A stretch of DNA of 64,000 nucleotides from NCBI GenBank assembly GCA_963704835.1, contig CAVPHW010000020.1:372001-436000 (forward strand). Reading direction: 5' to 3'. The position numbers and the translations under genes are program-made. The notes below the pieces were generated by a model. It ran no database searches and was not told the DNA's origin. It saw only the letters and a program-made list of their open reading frames with translations. Source of the stretch: GCA-2746605 sp963704835 (GTDB taxonomy: Bacteria; Bacteroidota; Ignavibacteria; Ignavibacteriales; Melioribacteraceae). Below, in pieces: positions 27,659 to 36,696 of the stretch (position 1 is the first letter of the stretch; the number at the start of each line of letters is the position of its first letter).

Positions 27659-28850
27659 TGAGCCTATAAATGCCATGGCCTTTACTGCCATTATCATTTT
27701 GGTGGCACTTATTTTTGGGAACTTAAATGTGTTGGCAGCTTTAATCACAATGTTTTTCTTAATCACATATGGTATGATCAACTTGGTCGTATTCATTCAA
27801 CAAAGCATGAAGATAATAAGCTTTAGACCAACTTTTAAGATACCGATTTATGTGTCTTTTCTTGGTGCAGCCGGTTGCACTTTTATTATGTTTTTGATTA
27901 ACGCAGTTTTTAGTATAGTTGCTATTATCATAATTACTACTCTATATATTTGGTTAGGCAAAAGGGAACTCAAATCTGAAAACGCTGGAGATATTAGAGG
28001 AGGTATGTTTCTTGCTTTGGCAGAAAGAGCTTCGAGAATTGCAGCAAGGTTCCCGCGCCATCAAATATCATGGAAACCTGATTTACTTATTCCAATTGAT
28101 GATCCTGAAAAATGGACTGGCTCACTACTTTTCATAAATAATATTGTATATCCTTCTGGTAGTGTATTTGCTTTTACTGTTAAAGATGAGAATCTGGAAA
28201 AGACGGACAAAGAGCTTTCTGATCTACTTAGACCCCTAAAAGCAAAAAAAATATTAGTGAATTCAACCGCAATTGAAGATCAGGACTTTTTACATGGTAC
28301 ACGACTTGTGATCCAAACTCTCAATACAGGTGCTATGCGCCCTAACATTTTATTCCTTACTTTAGGCAACAATATTTCTAATGATACGAACCTAACTAAA
28401 TTAAATGAATATGCTATGAAGTATGGGTTAGGTACACTCATTTTACGTCAACATCCTAGGTTGGCTTTTGGAATGCAGAAAGATATTAATATTTGGTTAA
28501 GGGATAGAAGTCCAAACTGGCACTTAGCAATTTTACTTGGGTTACAACTTCAATTAAACTGGGGAGGAAAGCTAAATTTGATAGCGGCCACACCTATCGT
28601 GAAAGATGAAAGTAGATTATACAGTTTCCTAGAAAAATTAAGTGATATTGCACGTCTTCCTTCAGCAACAGAATTTAATGTTTTAATCGGTGAGTGGAAG
28701 GATGCAATGAATAGAGCACCAAACTCGGATATAAATATATTTGGATTAGGCGATGTGCTTCCATTTGATTTTATGCGGGAAGCCCCCGAATTAACTAATT
28801 CATCATGTATATTTGTTAGGGAATCCGGAAAGGAAAACGTTTTGGTTTAG
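27639..28850 (+). CDS. Cation-chloride cotransporter-like permease, C-terminal part (frame broken)
   Basis: 403 aa continuing the permease. It begins with KKNNEPINAMAFTAIIILVA, then the last three or so helices, then a soluble C-terminal domain from about residue 120. That soluble domain (SWKPDLLIPIDDPEKW, QTLNTGAMRPNILFL, LRQHPRLAFG) resembles the cytoplasmic tail of cation-chloride cotransporters. The apparent start overlaps the upstream frame by 20 bp at the A9 tract and is not a true start. The next gene, an amphi-Trp protein, begins 25 bp after its stop and is probably co-transcribed. Confidence 0.8.
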   Translation: MFSKKNNEPINAMAFTAIIILVALIFGNLNVLAALITMFFLITYGMINLVVFIQQSMKIISFRPTFKIPIYVSFLGAAGCTFIMFLINAVFSIVAIIIITTLYIWLGKRELKSENAGDIRGGMFLALAERASRIAARFPRHQISWKPDLLIPIDDPEKWTGSLLFINNIVYPSGSVFAFTVKDENLEKTDKELSDLLRPLKAKKILVNSTAIEDQDFLHGTRLVIQTLNTGAMRPNILFLTLGNNISNDTNLTKLNEYAMKYGLGTLILRQHPRLAFGMQKDINIWLRDRSPNWHLAILLGLQLQLNWGGKLNLIAATPIVKDESRLYSFLEKLSDIARLPSATEFNVLIGEWKDAMNRAPNSDINIFGLGDVLPFDFMREAPELTNSSCIFVRESGKENVLV

Positions 28851-28875
28851 TTTTATTAATAAAAAGGAATCTCAG

Positions 28876-29100
28876 ATGAAAAAAAGCAAAAAAAGAGATA
28901 TAGAGAAAAACTATTCAGTATCAGAATTTGTTTTAAAACTACGACGCCTTGCAGATTCACTTGAAAAAAGAGAAAAATTTAAAATTCAAATTGCAGGTGA
29001 AAGAATTTACATTCCAGTTAGAGCAATTTACAATATTGAACATGAACGAGATGCGGAGCACGAAGAAATTGAGTTTCAAATTAAGTGGTCCAAAGAATAA
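28876..29100 (+). CDS. Amphi-Trp domain protein
   Basis: A 74-aa protein. I chose the ATG at 28876 (MKKSKKRDIE), which has AAAGGA about 10 bases upstream. A longer frame from 28813 overlaps the permease. The sequence VLKLRRLADSLEKREKFKIQ, then AGERIYIPVRA, and the ending EIEFQIKWSKE with its amphipathic strand and Trp match the amphi-Trp domain as I remember it (TIGR04354-type). The function of that family is unknown. It follows the SLC12-like permease and ends before a strong terminator. Confidence 0.82.
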   Translation: MKKSKKRDIEKNYSVSEFVLKLRRLADSLEKREKFKIQIAGERIYIPVRAIYNIEHERDAEHEEIEFQIKWSKE

Positions 29101-29110
29101 TTAAACTACT

Positions 29111-29154
29111 AAAAAAAATAGAAGACATGAAAGTCAATTAAACTTTCATGTCTT
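29111..29154 (-). terminator. Rho-independent terminator of the acyl-CoA dehydrogenase gene
   Basis: A perfect 13-bp stem (AAGACATGAAAGT at 29122-29134 and ACTTTCATGTCTT at 29142-29154) has a 7-base loop. Read on the minus strand it is followed by T8 (A8 at 29111-29118), so it is a textbook terminator for the minus-strand gene. It may also stop the convergent permease/amphi-Trp transcript. Confidence 0.9.
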
Positions 29155-29169
29155 AACTAAAGTTTAAAT

Positions 29170-30351
29170 CTATCTGTAGGAAGGTATACCAGTAATTTCT
29201 TGACCTGTTATCAGCAGATGAATATCGTGAGTTCCTTCATATGTAATTACTGATTCTAGGTTCATCATATGTCGCATCATTGGATAGTCGCCTGTTATCC
29301 CCATTGCACCTAAAATTTGTCTAGTTTCTCGGGCTATATTCAAAGCCATATTAACATTATTCCTTTTTGCCATCGATATTTGTCCGAAGCTTGCTTTTTG
29401 TTCATTACGGAGAGTTCCAAGTCTCCAAGTCATCAGTTGGGCCTTAGTAATTTCAGTTAAAGCTTCAGCAAGTTTTTTTTGCTGCAACTGAAATGAACCA
29501 ATTGGTTTGCCAAATTGCTGACGTTCCAAAGAATATCTTACTGCAGAGTCATAGCAATCCATTGCAGCTCCAATAGCACCCCAAGCAATACCGTAACGAG
29601 CAGAACTTAAACACATTAATGGCCCTTTAAGTCCTTGTACATTTGATAGCACATTTTCCTTTGGAACTTTAACATTATCAAATACCAATTCACCTGTAAC
29701 GGAGGCTCTTAGAGACCATTTCCCATGTGTTTCTGGTGCGGAAAATCCTTCCCAATCTTTCTCTACAATCATTCCACGGACAATTCCATTTTCATCTTTG
29801 GCCCAAACTATTGCAATATCTGCAATTGAAGAGTTAGTAATCCACATTTTTGCACCATTCAGTAAATAGTGATCACCTTTATCTTTTACATTAGTAATCA
29901 TTCCTCCTGGGTCTGAACCATGATTTGGTTCTGTAAGACCAAAACAACCAATGAAGTCACCTGTTGCTAGTTTTGGTAAATATTTATTCTTTTGTTCCTC
30001 AGTTCCAAATGAAAAGATTGGATACATAACCAGGGAGGTTTGAACCGAAGCAAAAGATCTTATCCCCGAATCACCACGCTCAAGTTCTTGCATAATTAGT
30101 CCATATGACATATGATCCATATCAGAACCACCATACTTAGATGGAATGAAAGGTCCAAAAGCACCAATTTCTCCTAATTCTTTTACAAGATGAGAAGGGA
30201 ACTTGGCTTTTTCACTATATTCTTCTATTATGGGAATAACAGATTTATTAACCCACTCTCTTATTGTACTTCTTACCATTTTATGTTCTTCTTCAAGAAG
30301 ATCATCAATTAAATAGTAGTCTGGCGATTTGAATTGAATTGTTTTTGACAT
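29170..30351 (-). CDS. Acyl-CoA dehydrogenase, glutaryl-CoA dehydrogenase-like
   Basis: A 393-aa FAD-dependent flavoenzyme that oxidises an acyl-CoA to the enoyl-CoA. The N-terminal helical domain, the beta domain with CFGLTEPNHGSDPGGM and WITNSSIADI, and the C-terminal helical domain are all in order. The catalytic Glu lies in TYEGTHDIH. SSARYGIAWG carries the Arg that glutaryl-CoA dehydrogenases use to bind the substrate carboxylate, and RQFGKPIGSFQLQQKKLA is also family-typical. Glutaryl-CoA dehydrogenase is the closest fit, but other medium or branched acyl-CoAs are possible. It is monocistronic, ending at a strong terminator. Confidence 0.92.
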   Translation of the reverse strand: MSKTIQFKSPDYYLIDDLLEEEHKMVRSTIREWVNKSVIPIIEEYSEKAKFPSHLVKELGEIGAFGPFIPSKYGGSDMDHMSYGLIMQELERGDSGIRSFASVQTSLVMYPIFSFGTEEQKNKYLPKLATGDFIGCFGLTEPNHGSDPGGMITNVKDKGDHYLLNGAKMWITNSSIADIAIVWAKDENGIVRGMIVEKDWEGFSAPETHGKWSLRASVTGELVFDNVKVPKENVLSNVQGLKGPLMCLSSARYGIAWGAIGAAMDCYDSAVRYSLERQQFGKPIGSFQLQQKKLAEALTEITKAQLMTWRLGTLRNEQKASFGQISMAKRNNVNMALNIARETRQILGAMGITGDYPMMRHMMNLESVITYEGTHDIHLLITGQEITGIPSYR

Positions 30352-30736
30352 ATACGTAAATACTTTATTTTGATTTCAGATTATTTTATTTGCAAATATA
30401 TCGAATTATTTTGAATTCATTTGCCAGATATTGATAAAGTTAAGATAAAATGTTATTGCTCAAGATTCAATTTTCATTTGCGAATAAACTGGTTTCGACC
30501 AAAGAAACAAATAAATCTGTGACTGAAAAATCTTATTTGATTCTTCAAAAAGTATCCAAAGAATAGCGACATCTACAACTATAGGAAAAGAGTATATGAA
30601 TAATATAAATTGAAAAAATCACACAAATTAGATTATATTTGTGATCAAATATTGGTTATAAAAAAGTAATTCTATTTTCAGGTTTAATATCTTTTGCACT
30701 ATTCAAAAGGATATCCAATGATATTACTTTGTTTTA
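30352..30736. promoter_or_regulatory. 385-bp divergent intergenic region
   Basis: This gap between the acyl-CoA dehydrogenase and carbonic anhydrase genes must hold both promoters. The only clear structure is an imperfect inverted repeat, ATCACACAAAT at 30618-30628 and ATTTGTGAT at 30637-30645, about 90-110 bp before the carbonic anhydrase start. It could be an operator. I see no convincing ORF, RNA gene or repeat in the rest. Confidence 0.4.
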
Positions 30737-31378
30737 ATGGAGTTATATAAATTGAAAAAATTAAAATATTTATTTGATAACAATAAAGTATGGGCAAATT
30801 CAATAAAGGAAAAGAACCCAGATTTTTTTTCTATTCTCGCAGAGCAACAAGCTCCAGACTATTTATGGATAGGGTGTTCTGATAGCAGAGTTCCAGCCAA
30901 CGAAATAATCAATCTACCTCCTGGGCAAGTTTTTGTTCACCGCAATATTGCTAATCTTGTAGTACATACCGATTTAAATTGTCTCTCAGTTATTCAGTAT
31001 GCTGTGGAAGTACTTAAAATAAAACACATTATTGTCTGTGGTCATTATGGATGTGGTGGAATAAAAGCAGCAATGGATACTGAAGAACATGGCCTTATTG
31101 ACAACTGGTTACGACACATTAAGGATGTTGTAAGGTTTAATTCTGAAAAATTGGAGAAACTTGAATTTGATAAGAAATTTGATCTTCTTTGCGAATTAAA
31201 CATTACCGAACAAGTAATCAATGTTTGCAACACAACAACAGTTCAGTCTGCATGGAAAAATGGAGTTGAGCTTACAGTACATGGCTGGATATATAGTCTC
31301 AACGATGGATTGCTAAGGGATTTGGATACTTGTATTTCTTCTAACGAACAATTACATGAAAAATTTAGAGAAGTATAA
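30737..31378 (+). CDS. Beta-class carbonic anhydrase
   Basis: A cytosolic zinc enzyme of up to 213 aa that interconverts CO2 and bicarbonate. The zinc ligands are in CSDSRVPANE (Cys and Asp) and GHYGCGGIKAA (His and Cys). The run VHTDLNCLSVIQYAVEVL is nearly the same as in Escherichia coli Can-type enzymes. Two starts are possible: ATG at 30737, or TTG at 30752 (MKKLKYLF), which has GGAG nine bases upstream and fits the family N terminus better. The bicarbonate produced could supply the biotin carboxylase at 42.8 kb (inference). Confidence 0.95.
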   Translation: MELYKLKKLKYLFDNNKVWANSIKEKNPDFFSILAEQQAPDYLWIGCSDSRVPANEIINLPPGQVFVHRNIANLVVHTDLNCLSVIQYAVEVLKIKHIIVCGHYGCGGIKAAMDTEEHGLIDNWLRHIKDVVRFNSEKLEKLEFDKKFDLLCELNITEQVINVCNTTTVQSAWKNGVELTVHGWIYSLNDGLLRDLDTCISSNEQLHEKFREV

Positions 31379-31453
31379 TTTCCTTACTTGAATTTTATTA
31401 TATCAAAATTATATTTAGTTAGTTAATTCTAGATTATTAAAAAAGAGGTAAAA

Positions 31454-31822
31454 ATGAAAAGTAAAATATTATTCGTAGTATTATCTTTTTCCATTTTGCT
31501 GACCTTTTGCACATTGCCAAATGAGAATAACGATAACTCACTAAAAATATCTAAGACTAATAATCTGTTAAGCCTTACGAATACTACAAATAGAACTGTG
31601 TATTTATTTATTGTTGAACAAGAATCCGCTGGAACTATTAACTGGGCACCGCATTTTGAAGAACCGAAGATCTTACCTACCGAAACACTAACTATCACAT
31701 TTAATCAAATAAATAATAATCAGCAATTTCAAACCGGACCTGGCGACACTATCATTGTTTACTATTGGGATAAAAGTGATGAAGAAAACCCAAAAATCTA
31801 TCATGTGGTAGTAAAAATTTAA
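31454..31822 (+). CDS. Small putative lipoprotein of unknown function
   Basis: Not recognised. 122 aa starting at an ATG after AGAGG. The N terminus is a signal peptide with a Cys (LLTFCTLPNENN) that could be lipidated, although the lipobox is poor. The rest is short beta-prone segments (NRTVYLFIVEQES, DTIIVYYWDKSDE). It sits between carbonic anhydrase and corA with a 75-bp gap upstream and 46 bp downstream. Confidence 0.6.
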   Translation: MKSKILFVVLSFSILLTFCTLPNENNDNSLKISKTNNLLSLTNTTNRTVYLFIVEQESAGTINWAPHFEEPKILPTETLTITFNQINNNQQFQTGPGDTIIVYYWDKSDEENPKIYHVVVKI

Positions 31823-31868
31823 TTAATATCGTTAATCAATTATAAAATATCTAACAAAGGATTAATTA

Positions 31869-32933
31869 GTGCTTGATTCCATAAGTAATATTTCAAAAAA
31901 AACGGGATTATCACCTGGTTCACTTGTTCATATTGGTGAAATACAAGATGCAGAATCAAAAATTACAGTTGTTGATTATAACATGGAGTTTATTGAAGAA
32001 CAAATTGTTAGTTCAATTGATGATATAAAAATCAATATAGAAAATGAATCTGTGATCTGGATTAATATTGAAGGTCTAAAAGATATAAAACTTATTGAAG
32101 CTGTTGGTAAGAAATTCAATATTCATGATCTTGTTCTTGAAGATATATTAAATACGCATCAACGACCTAAATTTGAAGAATATGATGACTATTTATATAT
32201 TGTATTGAAAGCTCTAACTCTTGAGGATAAGAAGTTAAACGTTAATTATGAGCAGATTAGTATTCTTATTTTAAAGAACTTGGTAATTACTTTTAAGGAA
32301 TGGGAGGATGATGTTTTTCTTCCAATTATACAGCGACTTAACACTAATAAGGGTCGACTTCGAAGCTCAGGGCCAGATTATTTGGCTTATGCAATTATGG
32401 ATGCAGTTGTAGATCAAAATTTTGTTTTGCTTGAATATTTTGATGACATTATTGATGAGGTTGAAGAAGAATTATTAGGTGACCCATCTGCTGAAACTCT
32501 TATAACAATTCAACAGATTAAACGAGAATTAATTTATATACGCAAATCTATATCACCGTTAAGAGAATTAATAAGTGCAATCTTAAGAAGTGAAACGACG
32601 TTAATTTTAGAAAAAACACATATTTATTTTCGTGATTTGTATGATCATTCAATACGAATTATGGAGTCGGTTGAATCCTATAGAGATATAGTAACGGGAT
32701 TATTGGATATTTATATCTCTAGTATCAGTAATAAAATGAATGAAGTGATGAAAATTCTGACAATTTTCGCTTCTATATTTATTCCACTAACTTTTATTGC
32801 CGGTATTTATGGGATGAATTTTGAGTATATGCCAGAGTTACACATGAAATGGGCTTATCCAGCATTGTGGGTAGCATTTGTAGTGATAATTGTCGGTTTG
32901 CTCTATTATTTCAGAAAAAAAAGATGGCTATGA
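31869..32933 (+). CDS. corA: CorA-type magnesium/cobalt transporter
   Basis: A 354-aa CorA channel for Mg2+ (or Co2+/Ni2+). A long cytoplasmic funnel domain with stalk helices is followed by two C-terminal membrane helices. The diagnostic pore motif YGMNFEYMPEL (GMN) sits between the helices, and the protein ends with a basic tail, FRKKRWL. The start is a GTG at 31869 with AAAGGA upstream. Other features such as FEEYDDYLYIVLKAL and QIKRELIYIRKSISPLRE are typical of the family. Confidence 0.95.
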   Translation: MLDSISNISKKTGLSPGSLVHIGEIQDAESKITVVDYNMEFIEEQIVSSIDDIKINIENESVIWINIEGLKDIKLIEAVGKKFNIHDLVLEDILNTHQRPKFEEYDDYLYIVLKALTLEDKKLNVNYEQISILILKNLVITFKEWEDDVFLPIIQRLNTNKGRLRSSGPDYLAYAIMDAVVDQNFVLLEYFDDIIDEVEEELLGDPSAETLITIQQIKRELIYIRKSISPLRELISAILRSETTLILEKTHIYFRDLYDHSIRIMESVESYRDIVTGLLDIYISSISNKMNEVMKILTIFASIFIPLTFIAGIYGMNFEYMPELHMKWAYPALWVAFVVIIVGLLYYFRKKRWL

Positions 32934-33002
32934 ATTTCGATTTATTTTAATGCCTTAAACGTTTTTGTATCAATATTAAACTTTTTGAATTGAGGTGTTA
33001 GA

Positions 33003-33572
33003 ATGGTTAAAACATCACTTTTAATTTTGGTTGTTTTTATTTTTGGCGGTTGTGCTTCCCCAAGGTTAATGCTAAACCATGAAAATCTACCAGACGAATT
33101 AGCAATAAAATTGTACATTCCTTCTATAATTGATTCTACAACATCAACTATGCTCGATTCAATTACGTATAATTTTGTTCATGATTACAATGAGAGAGGA
33201 CACTCTTTTGAACTCTATTTTGATAATGAAGCTGAAGAGCAATTTTTAGAAATTGAGATTAATGATATTCACTTTGTTGAGAGTAATGAACAAGCAATTT
33301 CAACTGTGATAAGTATAATTGGTGTTGCAACTTTTGTTTATACAATATCAGATCCTAATTTGGGGTTTTATGTCGGTTGGTATTGGATTCCAAATTATTC
33401 ACTTACTTCAACCTTCTATTTATCCAATGATATCAGATTAAACCCTGAACCAATTGTAAAATATGCAGGTCAGTTTCATGCTTATAGAAGTATAGAATCT
33501 CAGAGAAGGGAATTAGGTCATCTATATTATAAATTATTGGTTGAAGCATTCTCAGAGCTTGAAAACCCATAA
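33003..33572 (+). CDS. Putative lipoprotein of unknown function
   Basis: Not recognised. 189 aa, ATG with GAGGTG upstream. A clear lipobox FGGC follows a hydrophobic signal. A glycine/aromatic-rich hydrophobic stretch lies in the middle (AISTVISIIGVATFVYTISD and GFYVGWYWIP), which could be a membrane hairpin or a barrel-like segment. It ends 7 bp before the convergent polA frame, with no obvious terminator between them. Confidence 0.7.
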   Translation: MVKTSLLILVVFIFGGCASPRLMLNHENLPDELAIKLYIPSIIDSTTSTMLDSITYNFVHDYNERGHSFELYFDNEAEEQFLEIEINDIHFVESNEQAISTVISIIGVATFVYTISDPNLGFYVGWYWIPNYSLTSTFYLSNDIRLNPEPIVKYAGQFHAYRSIESQRRELGHLYYKLLVEAFSELENP

Positions 33573-33579
33573 ATTTTAA

Positions 33580-35457
33580 TTAATGGGCTTCCAGCCAATT
33601 TTCTCCAACTCCCGAATCAACTACAATTGGAACATCAAATTTCATTGCCTTTTCCATAATGTCTTTAATGACCGGAGTCAATTCTTCAACTTCATCTTTG
33701 CGGATATCAAATAATAATTCATCATGTACTTGTAGTATCATTTTTGATTTAGCTTTACGTTTTTCTAATTCGTTGTAAATATTTATCATAGCAATCTTTA
33801 TCATATCTGCAGCAGTTCCTTGAATCGGCATATTAATGGCAACTCTCTCTTCAAACTGTCGTACAGTTCTGTTCTTGCTATTTATATTTCTTAAGTATCT
33901 TCGCCTACCTAAAATTGTTTTAGCAAAACCACTTTTCTTAGCATCGTCAATAAATTCATCCATCATTCCTTTAACATTCTTAAAAGTATTAAAGTATGTA
34001 TCTATTATTTCTTGAGCATGATTTCTGTTAATTCCTAATCTGCCAGCTAAACCAAATGCACCGATACCATAAAGAATTCCAAAATTTACTTCCTTAGCTT
34101 TTCTTCTCATGTCATCAGTCACTTCGCTAGGTTTAACCATAAATACTAGTGCTGCAGTTGATCTATGAATATCTTCACCTTTCTGGAACGCACTTAACAT
34201 TGCTTTATCACCACTTAAATGCGCCATAATTCTCAACTCAATTTGACTATAATCCGCACTAAGGATTAAATGATTTTCATCAGAAGGAATAAATGCCTTT
34301 CTAATTTCTCTACCAAGCTCTGTTCTGATTGGGATATTTTGCAAATTCGGATTTAAACTTGAAAGCCTTCCAGTCGATGCAACAGTTTGATTATAAGTTG
34401 TATGAATTTTTCCGGTTTGCGGATGAATAAGTTTTGGCAACGAATCTGCATAAGTGGATTTCAATTTAGATATTTGTCTGTATTTTAATAGCTCATCAAT
34501 TATTGCATGTTCGCCTTGTAAAAACTCTAGAGATTTAGCGTCAGTAGAATATCCGGTTTTTGTTTTTTTTGTTGGCTTTAATTTTAATTTATCAAAAAGT
34601 ATATGCTGCATTTGTTTCGGTGAATTTATATTAAATTCTTCATCAGCGTAATTGAAAATGCTGGATGTCATTTCTATAATCATTTTATCCAAATCTTTAC
34701 TAAATGCATTTAAACCATTTTTATCAATTCTAACACCGGTTCTTTCCATATCTTCTAAAACCGGAACAAGAGGGAATTCAACATTAAAAGCAAGATCTTC
34801 CAAGTTGTTATTTTTCAGTTCCTTATTGAAAAGTTTGTAAAGTTGAAAAGTAACATCGGCGTCTTCACTGGCATATTCATTCAATCTTTCTGGTTCAATC
34901 GAAAATATTTTTGAGGGTTCTTTTTTTACATCATACAAATCCTTTAAGTGAATTGGTTCATAATTAAGGTATTTCTCAGCAAGTGCATCCATTCCATGTT
35001 TTTGATCGGCATCAATTAAATAACTAGCTAACATTGTATCAAAATAAAAACCCTTAACATAAATTTCATATTTTTTAAGCACGCTTATGTCGTATTTCCC
35101 ATTCTGGCAAATTTTCTTTATTTCTTCATTCTCAAATATTGGCTTAAAAATACGAATGAAAGATGCGATTGGTAGTCTATCACTTAAATCTTCTTCGAAC
35201 AACTCAGTTTTCTTAATCTTTGGATCAATTGCAATGAAATATGCTTCACCCTTCTTTACGCAGAATGATGCTCCTGCTAAATTGACTTCAAATGTATCGA
35301 GAGAATCGGTTTCAGTATCAAAAACAAATTCTTTACTTTTCTGAAGTATCGAAGCTAAATTTTTAGCTCCTTTTTCGGTAATTATTAAATGATATTCTAC
35401 TTTGTTTTTTACATAGCTAGTTTTGGGCTCATCTTGTTCGGAATTCCTTAACTTCAA
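33580..35457 (-). CDS. polA: DNA polymerase I, 3'-5' exonuclease and polymerase domains (second of two frames)
   Basis: 625 aa equal to a Klenow fragment. Proofreading motifs are intact: Exo I in VFDTETDSLD, Exo II in CQNGKYDISVL, Exo III in YASEDADVTF. The polymerase motifs are also intact: motif A in ADYSQIELRIMAHLSGD, motif B in RRKAKEVNFGILYGIG, motif C in QVHDELLFDI. The apparent start is a TTG at 35457 with no Shine-Dalgarno sequence, 29 bp inside the preceding 5'-nuclease frame. The summed length of the two frames (about 929 aa) equals a normal PolA. One extra base near 35430-35457 explains the split. See the paired entry for the alternative. Confidence 0.93.
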   Translation of the reverse strand: MKLRNSEQDEPKTSYVKNKVEYHLIITEKGAKNLASILQKSKEFVFDTETDSLDTFEVNLAGASFCVKKGEAYFIAIDPKIKKTELFEEDLSDRLPIASFIRIFKPIFENEEIKKICQNGKYDISVLKKYEIYVKGFYFDTMLASYLIDADQKHGMDALAEKYLNYEPIHLKDLYDVKKEPSKIFSIEPERLNEYASEDADVTFQLYKLFNKELKNNNLEDLAFNVEFPLVPVLEDMERTGVRIDKNGLNAFSKDLDKMIIEMTSSIFNYADEEFNINSPKQMQHILFDKLKLKPTKKTKTGYSTDAKSLEFLQGEHAIIDELLKYRQISKLKSTYADSLPKLIHPQTGKIHTTYNQTVASTGRLSSLNPNLQNIPIRTELGREIRKAFIPSDENHLILSADYSQIELRIMAHLSGDKAMLSAFQKGEDIHRSTAALVFMVKPSEVTDDMRRKAKEVNFGILYGIGAFGLAGRLGINRNHAQEIIDTYFNTFKNVKGMMDEFIDDAKKSGFAKTILGRRRYLRNINSKNRTVRQFEERVAINMPIQGTAADMIKIAMINIYNELEKRKAKSKMILQVHDELLFDIRKDEVEELTPVIKDIMEKAMKFDVPIVVDSGVGENWLEAH

Positions 35458-36343
35458 TTTGTTCTGAATTGTAAATTTTCTTTACTTTATCAAACAAAGT
35501 TCTAAATTCTAATTCAGTAAATATTGAAAGCAATTTCTCAAAATCCGGATCTTGAATTTTAGTTTCAAAATCAAATTCCATTTTAATATCAGTAATAATA
35601 GAAGCCAATTTTTTTGAAAGAAAAGCATTATCCTTATTTAATTCAAGTTTAGACTTAACAGATTTTTTTTCTATCGCTTCTATTTTATTGTAGATGTTTT
35701 CAAGATGACCAAATTCATTAATTAGAGGTTGAGCAGTTTTAGGGCCAATGCCTGCAACACCAGGTATGTCATCAGAAGAATCACCAACTAAGGCCAAGAA
35801 GTCAATCATATATTTAGGCTCAAAACCATATTCTTCTGTTGCTTTAGAAAGATCAGTTATAATAAGTTCTTCGCTTGACTTTCCGGATTTAATTAATTTT
35901 ACATTTTCTGTTATTAATTGAATGTAATCTTTATCAGGAGTAACAGCATAAGAAACCATATTTTTTTCCTCTGCTAATCTTACAGCAGTTCCAATAATAT
36001 CATCAGCTTCATATCCAGGGTTAATGTACAGAGGTATATTAAATGCCTCAATAATTTCTTTAATTCTATGAATTTGAGGAACCATATCATCCGGCATTGC
36101 CTGTCTGCTAGCTTTGTATCCAGCATAAATATCATGTCTAAAAGTTTTCTCTTTAGAATCAAATGCTACGGCTAGAATATCTGGTTTTGTTTCTTCAATT
36201 ACTCTAATCATTTGTGTTAAAAACCCATAAACTGCAGAAGTAGGCTCACCTTTTGATGTAACTAATGGTCTACTCATAAAAGCATAATAAGCTCTATATA
36301 ACATTGCCATTGCATCAATAATTACAAACTTTTTCTTTGTCAT
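35429..36343 (-). CDS. polA: DNA polymerase I, 5'-nuclease domain (first of two frames)
   Basis: 304 aa covering the 5'-3' exonuclease/flap nuclease domain: FVIIDAMAMLYRAYYAF at the start, GYEADDIIGTAVRLAEE and VTPDKDYIQL with the metal-binding Asp cluster, and a helix-hairpin-helix at GDSSDDIPGVAGIGPKTAQPL. It starts at an ATG and ends in EFRTR just where the inter-domain linker of PolA lies. The Klenow part follows in the +1 frame. Either a single-base insertion disrupts one polA gene, or this lineage makes the two activities from overlapping genes. The break at the domain boundary keeps the second possibility open. Confidence 0.92.
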   Translation of the reverse strand: MTKKKFVIIDAMAMLYRAYYAFMSRPLVTSKGEPTSAVYGFLTQMIRVIEETKPDILAVAFDSKEKTFRHDIYAGYKASRQAMPDDMVPQIHRIKEIIEAFNIPLYINPGYEADDIIGTAVRLAEEKNMVSYAVTPDKDYIQLITENVKLIKSGKSSEELIITDLSKATEEYGFEPKYMIDFLALVGDSSDDIPGVAGIGPKTAQPLINEFGHLENIYNKIEAIEKKSVKSKLELNKDNAFLSKKLASIITDIKMEFDFETKIQDPDFEKLLSIFTELEFRTLFDKVKKIYNSEQIEVKEFRTR

Positions 36344-36435
36344 CTATATTATTCCAATCATTTAAATATTATTCTATTTATTTTAATATTTCGAAAATAT
36401 AACTATTATATAACATTAACTATATTTTGTGAATT

Positions 36436-36696
36436 ATGAAAAATATTATTCAAGGTCTTTCAATTCTATTATTCTTTTTGTTTTTTATCTCTTGTTCTGA
36501 AAGAGACAAAACATCAGCTCAACCCAAAAGTGAATTTTATGTTGCTAGTTGGAATGTCGAAAACTTATTCGATACATTTGATGACCCTAACACAAATGAT
36601 GAATGGTATTTACCCTCAAGTGAAATTAATTGGACTGAAGAAAAATTAATTGCTAAGTTAGATAATTTGGCTACGTGTAATAATTTATATGAATGA
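36436..36696 (+). CDS. EEP-family nuclease/phosphatase lipoprotein, fragment 1 of 4 (frame broken)
   Basis: The first frame of an endonuclease/exonuclease/phosphatase-type protein. It has a signal peptide with a lipobox-like Cys (FLFFISCSERD), then the fold's first strand VASWNVENLFDTFDDP, whose Asn helps bind the metal. The frame runs out after KLDNLA. One extra base near 36673 is enough to continue as LRVIIYMNDGNGPDLLGLQE in the next frame. The gene diverges from polA across about 90 bp. Confidence 0.7.
   Translation: MKNIIQGLSILLFFLFFISCSERDKTSAQPKSEFYVASWNVENLFDTFDDPNTNDEWYLPSSEINWTEEKLIAKLDNLATCNNLYE

Noticed and set aside
30352..30736. A hidden small gene or RNA in the 385-bp gap.
   Set aside because: Short AT-rich open frames lack ribosome binding sites and conserved-looking composition; no stable RNA-like fold is evident by eye.
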